From: an uncultured Flavobacterium sp.
Lineage (GTDB): Bacteria; Bacteroidota; Bacteroidia; Flavobacteriales; Flavobacteriaceae
Assembly: GCA_946480635.1 (NCBI GenBank)
Contig: CAMLKV010000203.1
Location: 1 to 5,013 of the forward strand
DNA length: 5,013 bases
Reading direction: 5' to 3'
This document shows, piece by piece, positions 1 through 5,013 of this stretch (the stretch's first letter is position 1; each line of letters starts with the position of its first letter). Below the pieces are notes generated by a model, which saw only the letters and a list, made by a program, of their open reading frames with translations, did no database searches and was not told where the DNA came from. The position numbers and the translations under genes were made by a program.

Positions 1-630
1 ACAGATTATTTAGATCAAGAACTGGAAGGAGATGCTTTAATGTTTATGATTCAGGATTCACTTCGTGTTGGTTTGTTAACTGATCATGTTCCTATTAATG
101 AAGTGGCAAACCATTTGACTGAAGAGCTTATTCGTAAAAAAATAAAAACTATTAATCAGTCATTAATTCAGGATTTTGGAATTACAAGACCGCGAATTGC
201 AGTTCTTGGATTAAATCCACATTCTGGAGATAATGGTGTGATTGGTGATGAAGAGGAAAGAGTATTGAAGCCTGCTTTGAAAAAGATTTTTGATGAAGGA
301 ACCTTGGTTTTTGGTCCTTTCTCTGCTGATGGGTTTTTTGGAAGCGGACAATATGAAAAGTACGATGCGGTAATTGCAACCTATCATGATCAAGGATTAA
401 TTCCGTTCAAAACACTTTCTTTTGGGAAAGGAGTAAATTACACGGCTGGCTTAAATAAGGTGAGAACATCGCCGGATCACGGGACTGGTTTTGATATTGC
501 TGGAAAAGGAATTGCAGATCATAGTTCGTTTGTTGAAGCAGTTTATGCTGCAATCGATATTTTCAAATCAAGAAATGAGCATGCTGTTATTTCAGAAAAG
601 CCTTTAAAATTGAAGGAAAAGCAGTTATAA
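1..630 (+). CDS. pdxA: 4-hydroxythreonine-4-phosphate dehydrogenase, C-terminal part (5' end outside window)
   Basis: PdxA oxidises 4-phosphohydroxy-L-threonine with NAD(P) in the DXP-dependent route to pyridoxal 5'-phosphate; it is a cytosolic, metal-dependent dimer. The frame is open from base 1 (reading TDYLDQELEGDALMFMIQ), so the ATG at 40 is internal and 209 residues of the C-terminal part are visible. Family motifs appear in order: LLTDHVPI (His at visible residue 29), GLNPHSGDNG (His 74), YHDQGLIPFK (His 129), then VNYTAGLNKVRTSPDHGTGFDIAGKG. The spacing of the three histidines (45 and 55 residues) matches the metal ligands H166, H211 and H266 of E. coli PdxA. By that alignment about 137 residues are missing upstream, giving a normal total near 346. 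The stop is TAA at 628-630. The next gene has its own promoter, so pdxA is probably the end of a separate transcription unit. Confidence 0.95.
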   Translation, partial: TDYLDQELEGDALMFMIQDSLRVGLLTDHVPINEVANHLTEELIRKKIKTINQSLIQDFGITRPRIAVLGLNPHSGDNGVIGDEEERVLKPALKKIFDEGTLVFGPFSADGFFGSGQYEKYDAVIATYHDQGLIPFKTLSFGKGVNYTAGLNKVRTSPDHGTGFDIAGKGIADHSSFVEAVYAAIDIFKSRNEHAVISEKPLKLKEKQL

Positions 631-653
631 ACAAAAAAATGTTCATAACACTT

Positions 654-681
654 TTGATTTTATAAATATTTTATATCTTTG
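654..681 (+). promoter_or_regulatory. Bacteroidota-type promoter for the DUF177-rpmF unit
   Basis: A -7 element TATCTTTG (674-681) matches the Bacteroidota sigma consensus TAnnTTTG exactly. A TTG (654-656, within TTTTG) lies 17 bases upstream, as expected for the -33 element. Transcription would begin a few bases after 681, leaving a leader of roughly 25-30 bases before the ATG at 715. The match is visible in the sequence; the role is inferred from the known consensus. Confidence 0.72.
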
Positions 682-714
682 CACACCCTAATTAAGGGAC
701 AAATTGTTGTTAGT

Positions 715-1236
715 ATGAAAGGTACAAATGAATATTTAATTCCTTATGTGGGGTTAAAGCTTGGAAAACATCAGTTTGAGTATCAAATAAATAAAGCGTT
801 CTTTGATCACTTTGAATATGACGAATTTGATTCGGCAGACGTAAAAGTGAATTTGGTTTTTGAAAAGCAAACAAATATGCTTGAATTGAATTTTAAGCAT
901 GCTGGAACTGTAAATGTTTTGTGTGATGTAACTGGTGAACCGTTTGATATGCCAATTAAAGGTAAATTAAAATTAGTGGTTCGTTTTGGTGAAACATACA
1001 ATGATGATAATGAGGAATTACTCATTTTGCCTTTTGGTGAACATCAAATAGACGTTTCGCAGTATATCTATGAAATGATTGCTTTGTCAGTACCATTAAA
1101 GAGAATTGGTCCAAATGCAAAAAATATGGACTTGGAAACGCTTAATGAAATTGAAGTCAAAGACGAAGAAGAAGTAAAAGAAGAAGAAATTGACCCGCGT
1201 TGGGCAGCATTAAAGAAACTATTAACGGATAAATAA
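715..1236 (+). CDS. DUF177 / YceD-family protein
   Basis: A 173-residue soluble protein of the DUF177 (YceD) family, whose genes typically sit immediately before rpmF. Family members have been linked to 23S rRNA accumulation and ribosome assembly, but the biochemical role is not settled. Visible features are an N-terminal beta-rich region, the core VLCDVTGEPFDMPI (residues 68-81) with a single Cys70 where many relatives have a CxxC-like pair, the segment ALSVPLKRIGP (123-133), a very acidic linker rich in Glu and Asp (about 146-160), and the C-terminal family signature DPRWAALKKLL (160-170). I chose the ATG at 715. The frame also contains an upstream TTG at 679, but that codon overlaps the -7 promoter element and should not be in the mRNA. 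No Shine-Dalgarno is present, as is usual in this phylum. The stop is 9 bases before rpmF, so the two are almost certainly co-transcribed. Confidence 0.87.
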   Translation: MKGTNEYLIPYVGLKLGKHQFEYQINKAFFDHFEYDEFDSADVKVNLVFEKQTNMLELNFKHAGTVNVLCDVTGEPFDMPIKGKLKLVVRFGETYNDDNEELLILPFGEHQIDVSQYIYEMIALSVPLKRIGPNAKNMDLETLNEIEVKDEEEVKEEEIDPRWAALKKLLTDK

Positions 1237-1245
1237 TTTTGTAAA

Positions 1246-1440
1246 ATGGCACATCCTAAGAGAAAAACCTCGAAAACAAGAAGAGATAAAAGAAGAACTC
1301 ATTATAAAGCAACTGTTGCTCAAATCGCAACATGTCCTGTAACTGGAGAAGCACATTTATACCACAGAGCTTACTGGCATGAAGGTAAAATGTACTACAG
1401 AGGTCAAGTAGTTATCGATAAATCGGTAGCTGTTGCTTAA
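1246..1440 (+). CDS. rpmF: 50S ribosomal protein bL32
   Basis: A 64-residue basic protein with the bL32 signature: [20 protein letters not shown] at the N-terminus, followed by a short ribbon region [15 protein letters not shown] and [10 protein letters not shown]. bL32 is a component of the large ribosomal subunit near the exit-tunnel side. Only one cysteine (Cys30) remains, so the four-cysteine zinc ribbon of 'C+' bL32 proteins is absent; this is a zinc-independent type, as in E. coli. The protein has the usual size and is complete. It lies 9 bases after the DUF177 gene and is followed by a terminator 22 bases past the stop codon, marking the end of the unit. Confidence 0.96.
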   Translation: MAHPKRKTSKTRRDKRRTHYKATVAQIATCPVTGEAHLYHRAYWHEGKMYYRGQVVIDKSVAVA

Positions 1441-1462
1441 TACGTTTTAGTAAAAGAAATCT

Positions 1463-1488
1463 AACTCTCACAATGTGAGAGTTTTTTT
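1463..1488 (+). terminator. rho-independent terminator after rpmF
   Basis: The arm AACTCTCAC (1463-1471) pairs perfectly with GTGAGAGTT (1475-1483) around a three-base AAT loop. A run of seven T (1482-1488) follows directly. It ends the DUF177-rpmF transcript and separates it from the fatty-acid genes. Confidence 0.9.
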
Positions 1489-1601
1489 GTTGGATATAAC
1501 TGAAAATAAAATAGAAGTTATTTAAAATTTATTTTAAAGATTTTTGTAACTTCATCGTCTTTTTAAAAAAGGATTTTTTTAGGAAGTATTATTACAATTT
1601 T
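1489..1601 (+). promoter_or_regulatory. fabH upstream spacer with a weak promoter candidate
   Basis: This very AT-rich gap lies between the rpmF terminator and fabH and should hold the promoter of the fabH-accB-accC unit. The best -7-like match is GATTTTTG at 1539-1546, one mismatch from TAnnTTTG. No convincing TTG lies 17-19 bases upstream of it. A promoter is expected from the layout, but its exact position is not established by sequence. No Shine-Dalgarno precedes the ATG at 1602. Confidence 0.35.
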
Positions 1602-2599
1602 ATGAGTACAATAACTGCCGCAATAACCGCCGTTGGTGCGTATGTTCCTGATTTTGTTCTTTCTAACCAAGTGTTGGAAACAATGATTGATACAAATGAT
1701 GAGTGGATTACCACAAGAACAGGAATCAAAGAAAGAAGAATTTTAAAAGAAAAAGGCAAAGGAACTTCGTTTCTTGCTATAAAAGCAGCTCAAAATCTAA
1801 TCGAAAAGTCAGGAATTAATCCTGCAGAAATTGATTTAGTGTTGTTGGCTACTGCAACACCAGATATGCCTGTGGCTTCTACTGGAGTTTATGTAGCCTC
1901 ACAAATTGGAGCGGTAAATGCTTTCGCATATGATTTGCAAGCAGCATGTTCAAGTTTCTTATACGGAATGTCAACAGCTGCCGCTTATGTTCAATCAGGA
2001 CGTTACAAAAAGGTACTTTTAATTGGAGCAGACAAAATGTCTTCAATTATCGATTATACAGACAGAGCAACCTGCATTATCTTTGGAGATGGTGCAGGTG
2101 CTGTTCTTTTTGAGCCTAACGAAGAAGGTTTAGGACTTCAAGATGAGTATTTGCGTTCTGACGGAATTGGTCGTGAATATCTTAAAATTGATGCAGGTGG
2201 GTCAATACTTCCAGCATCTTTAGAGACCGTTCAAAACGGACAACATACTGTTTTCCAAGACGGAAAAACGGTGTTTAAATATGCAGTTTCAGGAATGGCA
2301 GATGTGAGTGAAAAATCATGCAAAGAAATGATTTGTCACACAGCGATGTTAACTGGTTATTGGCGCATCAAGCCAATAAACGAATCATCGATGCAACTGC
2401 TGAACGTATGGGATTAGACGAATCAAAAGTGCTAATCAATATTCATCGTTATGGAAACACTACATCGGCTACATTGCCATTGTTAATGCATGACTTTGAA
2501 AAGCAATTTAAAAAAGGAGATAATCTTATATTTGCCGCTTTTGGTGGAGGATTCACTTGGGGATCTATCTATCTAAAATGGGCTTATGATACTAAATAA
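1602..2599 (+). pseudogene. fabH: beta-ketoacyl-ACP synthase III, disrupted by a -1 base frameshift
   Basis: FabH condenses acetyl-CoA (or a branched acyl-CoA) with malonyl-ACP to start type II fatty acid synthesis. Frame 1 from the ATG at 1602 gives MSTITAAITAVGAYVPDFVLSN at the start, the TNDEWITTRTGIKERRI motif and the active-site Cys116 in DLQAACSSFLYG. After SGMADVSEK (Lys238) it runs into unrelated sequence and stops at 2417. The true continuation is in the next frame from about 2316: MQRNDLSHSDVNWLLAHQANKRI with the catalytic His, then YGNTTSATLP with the catalytic Asn, then AAFGGGFTWGSIYLKW, ending at TAA 2597-2599. Adding one A to the five-A run at 2311-2315 restores GAA AAA ATC ATG CAA and a 332-residue protein with Cys116, His256 and Asn286; the 30-residue His-Asn spacing matches E. 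coli H244 and N274. As written, the first-frame product (271 residues) lacks two catalytic residues. The intact downstream half suggests a sequencing error or a very recent mutation. FabH identity is near certain; pseudogene status is not. Confidence 0.88.
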
Positions 2600-2619
2600 T
2601 AAACCAAAATCAAAATATC

Positions 2620-3108
2620 ATGGATATTAGAGAAATTCAAAACCTAATCAAATTTGTAGCAAAATCAGGAGCTACAGAAGTAAAATTAGAGATGGATGAT
2701 TTCAAAATCACTATCAAAACAACAACAGAAGGAGCTGAAACAACTTATGTACAGCATGTTCCTATGCAAGCGGCTATACCTCAAATGCAAGTGGCTGCTC
2801 CAGTAGCTACTACTCCGGTTGCTGCTGCTACTCCTGCTACTGAAGCTGCTGGCGAGGATACGTCAAAATATATTACAGTAAAATCACCAATGATTGGTAC
2901 TTTTTACCGTAAGCCAGCTCCAGACAAACCAATGTTTGTTGAAGTAGGTTCTACAATTTCTAAAGGTGATACATTATGTGTTATCGAAGCGATGAAACTT
3001 TTCAACGAGATTGAAAGTGAAGTTTCTGGAAAAATCGTGAAAATATTAGTTGATGATTCATCTCCTGTTGAATTTGATCAGCCATTATTCTTAGTAGATC
3101 CATCATAA
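2620..3108 (+). CDS. accB: biotin carboxyl carrier protein of acetyl-CoA carboxylase (BCCP)
   Basis: BCCP carries the biotin that is carboxylated by AccC and then delivers the carboxyl group to the AccAD carboxyltransferase, producing malonyl-CoA. The 162-residue product has the usual architecture. An N-terminal segment starts MDIREIQNLIKFVAKS (about 1-35). An Ala/Pro/Thr/Val-rich flexible linker follows (about 48-78). The C-terminal biotinyl domain (about 84-162) contains SPMIGTFYRKPAPD and the biotinylation motif IEAMKLFNEIE, where Lys126 is the expected biotin attachment site. The gene starts 20 bases after the fabH stop, with an A-rich leader and no Shine-Dalgarno, so it is probably in one operon with fabH and accC. 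It is complete and intact. Confidence 0.97.
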   Translation: MDIREIQNLIKFVAKSGATEVKLEMDDFKITIKTTTEGAETTYVQHVPMQAAIPQMQVAAPVATTPVAAATPATEAAGEDTSKYITVKSPMIGTFYRKPAPDKPMFVEVGSTISKGDTLCVIEAMKLFNEIESEVSGKIVKILVDDSSPVEFDQPLFLVDPS

Positions 3109-3199
3109 TAAGTTAGAAGTTAGACACCTTGAATCCATATTCAAATCCATTGCATTCTTGACTTCTAACTTCTAACTTCTAACTTCTAACTTCTAAAAG
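3109..3199 (+). repeat. accB-accC spacer: inverted repeat with ACTTCTA heptamer array
   Basis: The right side holds five perfect head-to-tail copies of ACTTCTA (3161-3195), ending four bases before the accC ATG. The left side, starting two bases after the accB stop, is AAGTTAGAAGTTAGA (3110-3124). It is the exact reverse complement of two-unit stretches of the array, so a 15-bp stem can form in three registers (3164-3178, 3171-3185 or 3178-3192). The intervening bases contain TCCAT twice (3134-3138 and 3146-3150) and a small GAAT/ATTC stem. No T-run follows, so it does not look like a terminator. A role in mRNA stability or accC translation is inference; it may instead be a dispersed intergenic repeat of this lineage. 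Confidence 0.9.
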
Positions 3200-4549
3200 A
3201 TGTTTAAAAAAATATTAATTGCGAATAGAGGAGAAATTGCACTTCGTGTGATTCGTACGTGCAAGGAGATGGGAATTAAAACTGTAGCAGTTTATTCTAC
3301 AGCCGATGCAGAGAGTTTGCATGTTAAATTTGCAGACGAAGCGGTTTGTATTGGTCCTCCTCCAAGTAACTTATCGTATTTAAAAATGTCAAATATTATT
3401 GCTGCTGCAGAAATTACAAATGCAGATGCAATTCACCCAGGATACGGATTCCTTTCAGAGAATGCTAAATTCTCTAAAATTTGTCAAGAACACGGTATCA
3501 AATTCATCGGGGCTTCTCCAGAGATGATTGATAAAATGGGAGATAAAGCTACAGCAAAAGCGACTATGAAAGCTGCTGGAGTTCCTTGTGTTCCTGGTTC
3601 AGATGGTATTTTAGAAGATTTCGAACAAGCAAAAAAAGTTGCTAAAGAAATTGGATATCCAGTGATGATGAAAGCTACTGCTGGAGGTGGTGGTAAAGGT
3701 ATGCGTGCTATCTGGAAAGAAGAAGATTTATTAAAAGCTTGGGAAAGTGCTCGTCAAGAAGCTGCTGCTGCATTCGGTAATGATGGAATGTATATGGAGA
3801 AGCTTATCGAGGAGCCTCGTCATATAGAAATCCAAGTAGTTGGTGATTCTTATGGTAAAGCTTGCCACTTATCTGAAAGAGACTGTTCAGTACAACGTCG
3901 TCACCAAAAATTAACAGAAGAAACACCTTCTCCTTTCATGACTGACGAATTACGTCACAAAATGGGAGAAGCTGCAGTGAAAGCTGCTGAGTTTATTAAC
4001 TATGAAGGAGCTGGTACAGTAGAATTCTTAGTAGACAAACACCGTAATTTCTACTTCATGGAGATGAATACTCGTATTCAGGTAGAACATCCAATTACTG
4101 AACAAGTAATTGACTACGATTTAATTCGTGAGCAAATTTTAGTTGCGGCTGGTGTGCCTATTTCTGGTAAAAACTACTTACCACAATTACACTCTATCGA
4201 ATGTCGTATCAATGCTGAGGATCCTTATAATGATTTCCGTCCGTCTCCGGGTAAAATTACAGTTTTACACTCGCCAGGAGGACACGGAGTTCGTTTAGAT
4301 ACTCACGTTTATGCAGGTTATACAATTCCGCCAAATTATGATTCAATGATAGCGAAATTGATTACGACTGCTCAAACAAGAGAAGAGGCTATTTCAAAAA
4401 TGAAGCGTGCTTTAGATGAGTTCTATATTGAAGGTATAAAAACTACCATTCCTTTCCACAGACAGTTAATGGATGAGCCTGATTATGTTGCAGGTAATTA
4501 CACGACTAAGTTTATGGAAACATTCAAAATGAAAGAACCTAAAAACTAA
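3200..4549 (+). CDS. accC: biotin carboxylase subunit of acetyl-CoA carboxylase
   Basis: AccC uses ATP and bicarbonate to carboxylate the biotin on AccB, the first half-reaction of acetyl-CoA carboxylase. The product is 449 residues, the same length as E. coli AccC. It has the N-terminal biotin carboxylase domain ([31 protein letters not shown] at 79-89), the ATP-grasp domain with Lys116, Lys158 and the glycine-rich loop AGGGGKGM (161-168), and His208. [11 protein letters not shown] follows at 227-237. The metal/active-site stretch [16 protein letters not shown] has Glu288, Asn290, Arg292 and Glu296, with Glu275 just before it. The C-terminal biotin carboxylase domain includes ECRINAEDP (Arg336). 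All expected catalytic residues are present. The protein ends soon after this domain, so it is a stand-alone subunit and not a pyruvate or acyl-CoA carboxylase fusion. The start is fixed by the family N-terminus. It lies immediately after the heptamer repeat and is the last gene of the unit. Confidence 0.97.
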   Translation: MFKKILIANRGEIALRVIRTCKEMGIKTVAVYSTADAESLHVKFADEAVCIGPPPSNLSYLKMSNIIAAAEITNADAIHPGYGFLSENAKFSKICQEHGIKFIGASPEMIDKMGDKATAKATMKAAGVPCVPGSDGILEDFEQAKKVAKEIGYPVMMKATAGGGGKGMRAIWKEEDLLKAWESARQEAAAAFGNDGMYMEKLIEEPRHIEIQVVGDSYGKACHLSERDCSVQRRHQKLTEETPSPFMTDELRHKMGEAAVKAAEFINYEGAGTVEFLVDKHRNFYFMEMNTRIQVEHPITEQVIDYDLIREQILVAAGVPISGKNYLPQLHSIECRINAEDPYNDFRPSPGKITVLHSPGGHGVRLDTHVYAGYTIPPNYDSMIAKLITTAQTREEAISKMKRALDEFYIEGIKTTIPFHRQLMDEPDYVAGNYTTKFMETFKMKEPKN

Positions 4550-4550
4550 T

Positions 4551-4583
4551 AAAAAAAAAGCCCTGAATTTTTAGGGCTTTATT
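4551..4583. terminator. bidirectional rho-independent terminator between accC and the convergent SDR gene
   Basis: AAAGCCCT (4557-4564) pairs with AGGGCTTT (4573-4580) around an eight-base loop. The right side continues TTTATT. The left side is a run of nine A (4551-4559), which reads as nine T on the other strand. The hairpin can therefore stop accC transcription rightward and the SDR gene leftward. The A-tract begins two bases past the accC stop. Confidence 0.9.
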
Positions 4584-4594
4584 GTTTAATGTGT

Positions 4595-5013
4595 TTAGAT
4601 GTGAATTCCGCCAGAAGCTTCAATACGTTGACCATTGACCCATTTAGACTCATCAGAACATAAAAAGGCAACTACACTACCAATATCGTCTGGTTTTCCA
4701 ACTCTTCCAAGTGGAGTCATATTGCTTATCATGTCGTTCAATTCTTTGTTGTCTCTTACAAAACCACCTCCGAAATCAGTTTCTATAGCACCAGGTGCAA
4801 CCGAGTTGACTCTTATTTTTCTGTTCCCGAATTCTACTGCCTGATAACGCGTTAATCCATCTATTCCTGCTTTCATGATCGCATAAGCAGCATAACCTGA
4901 ATAGCTGAATCGAGACAAGCCTGATGAGGTATTTACAATACTTCCACCGTCATTTAATAAAGGCAACAGTTTTTGAGTTAGGAAAAAAGGAGCCTTCAAA
5001 TGAATGTCTGACA
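4595..5013 (-). CDS. SDR family oxidoreductase, C-terminal part (5' end outside window)
   Basis: This is a classical short-chain dehydrogenase/reductase using NAD(P)H; the substrate cannot be told from sequence. The frame stays open to the right edge (SDIH precedes LKAPFFLTQ), so the TTG near 4999 is internal. About 138 residues of a probable 245-255 are visible. Motifs in order are IVNTSSG with catalytic Ser (visible residue 30), YAIMK giving the YxxxK pair (Tyr43 and Lys47), RVNSVAPGAIETDF (the PG motif after the active site), PLGRVGKPDDIGSVVAFLCSDESKWVNGQRIEASGG, and a stop at 4595-4597. The Rossmann nucleotide-binding half, which would show NAD or NADP preference, lies outside. The C-terminal pattern fits the FabG-like SDR family, but many such paralogues exist. 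Despite sitting next to accC it is convergent and separated by a terminator, so proximity alone does not support a fatty-acid role. Confidence 0.9.
   Translation of the reverse strand, partial: SDIHLKAPFFLTQKLLPLLNDGGSIVNTSSGLSRFSYSGYAAYAIMKAGIDGLTRYQAVEFGNRKIRVNSVAPGAIETDFGGGFVRDNKELNDMISNMTPLGRVGKPDDIGSVVAFLCSDESKWVNGQRIEASGGIHI

Noticed and set aside
182..393. Two overlapping minus-strand open frames of 65 and 60 codons
   Set aside because: They lie antisense inside the strongly supported pdxA coding region, have no recognisable family features and no promoter or start context. They are shadow frames.
635..656. Possible terminator hairpin after pdxA (AAAA-TGTT-CAT-AACA-C-TTTT)
   Set aside because: The stem is short, almost entirely A-T and bulged, and it overlaps the -33 promoter element. 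It is too weak to call.
807..1025. Minus-strand open frame of 72 codons
   Set aside because: It is antisense to the DUF177 gene, low-complexity in Ser/Phe/Thr and without domain features; it is a shadow frame.
2310..2320. Programmed -1 frameshift in fabH
   Set aside because: The bases GAAAAATC allow only a single Lys-tRNA slip and do not form a canonical slippery heptamer. A five-A run is short for transcriptional slippage, and I noticed no stimulatory structure. A missing A is simpler.
2318..2599. A separate 93-residue gene starting at ATG 2318
   Set aside because: The protein is plainly the C-terminal part of FabH, beginning at an internal Met of that family. It lacks the catalytic Cys and has no start signal of its own. 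A one-base frameshift explains it better than an independent gene.
3161..3195. CRISPR-like repeat array
   Set aside because: The units are seven bases, directly adjacent and have no spacers. This is a simple tandem repeat.
4635..4844. Plus-strand open frame of 69 codons downstream of accC
   Set aside because: It is the antisense of the well-supported SDR gene, including its PG and C-terminal motifs, and shows no independent coding signal.

Overview
The window is AT-rich with compact, mostly co-directional genes. It carries a Bacteroidota-type promoter (TTG, 17 bases, TAnnTTTG) and start codons that lack Shine-Dalgarno sequences. The proteins read as close Flavobacterium or Flavobacteriaceae homologues. 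Genus-level placement is inferred from protein flavour and promoter type, not from any search.

Layout, left to right. (1) Positions 1-630 hold the C-terminal part of PdxA (vitamin B6 synthesis); the gene begins before the window. (2) A promoter at about 654-681 drives a two-gene unit made of a DUF177/YceD-family protein (715-1236) and ribosomal protein bL32 (rpmF, 1246-1440). This unit is closed by a clear rho-independent terminator at 1463-1488. (3) A fatty-acid initiation block follows: fabH (1602-2599), accB (2620-3108) and accC (3200-4549). It ends at a strong hairpin at 4551-4583 that can work in both directions. (4) A convergent short-chain dehydrogenase/reductase occupies the minus strand from 4595 to the right edge, and its N-terminus lies outside the window.

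AccB and AccC form the biotin carboxylase half of acetyl-CoA carboxylase, which makes malonyl-CoA. FabH then uses malonyl-ACP for the first condensation of type II fatty acid synthesis, so the block is functionally coherent. The YceD-rpmF-fabH order resembles the widespread yceD-rpmF-plsX-fabH cluster with plsX missing and the acc genes placed downstream.

Two things deserve attention. First, fabH as written is broken by a one-base deletion in an A-run at 2311-2315. The catalytic Cys is in one frame and the catalytic His and Asn are in another, while everything after the lesion looks intact. Second, the 91-base gap between accB and accC holds five perfect tandem copies of the heptamer ACTTCTA (3161-3195), ending four bases before the accC start. 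A 15-base arm just after the accB stop (3110-3124) is perfectly complementary to this array, so the transcript can form a long hairpin with several alternative registers next to the accC start codon. Otherwise this is ordinary core-genome sequence; I see no mobile element, CRISPR array, RNA gene or defence system.
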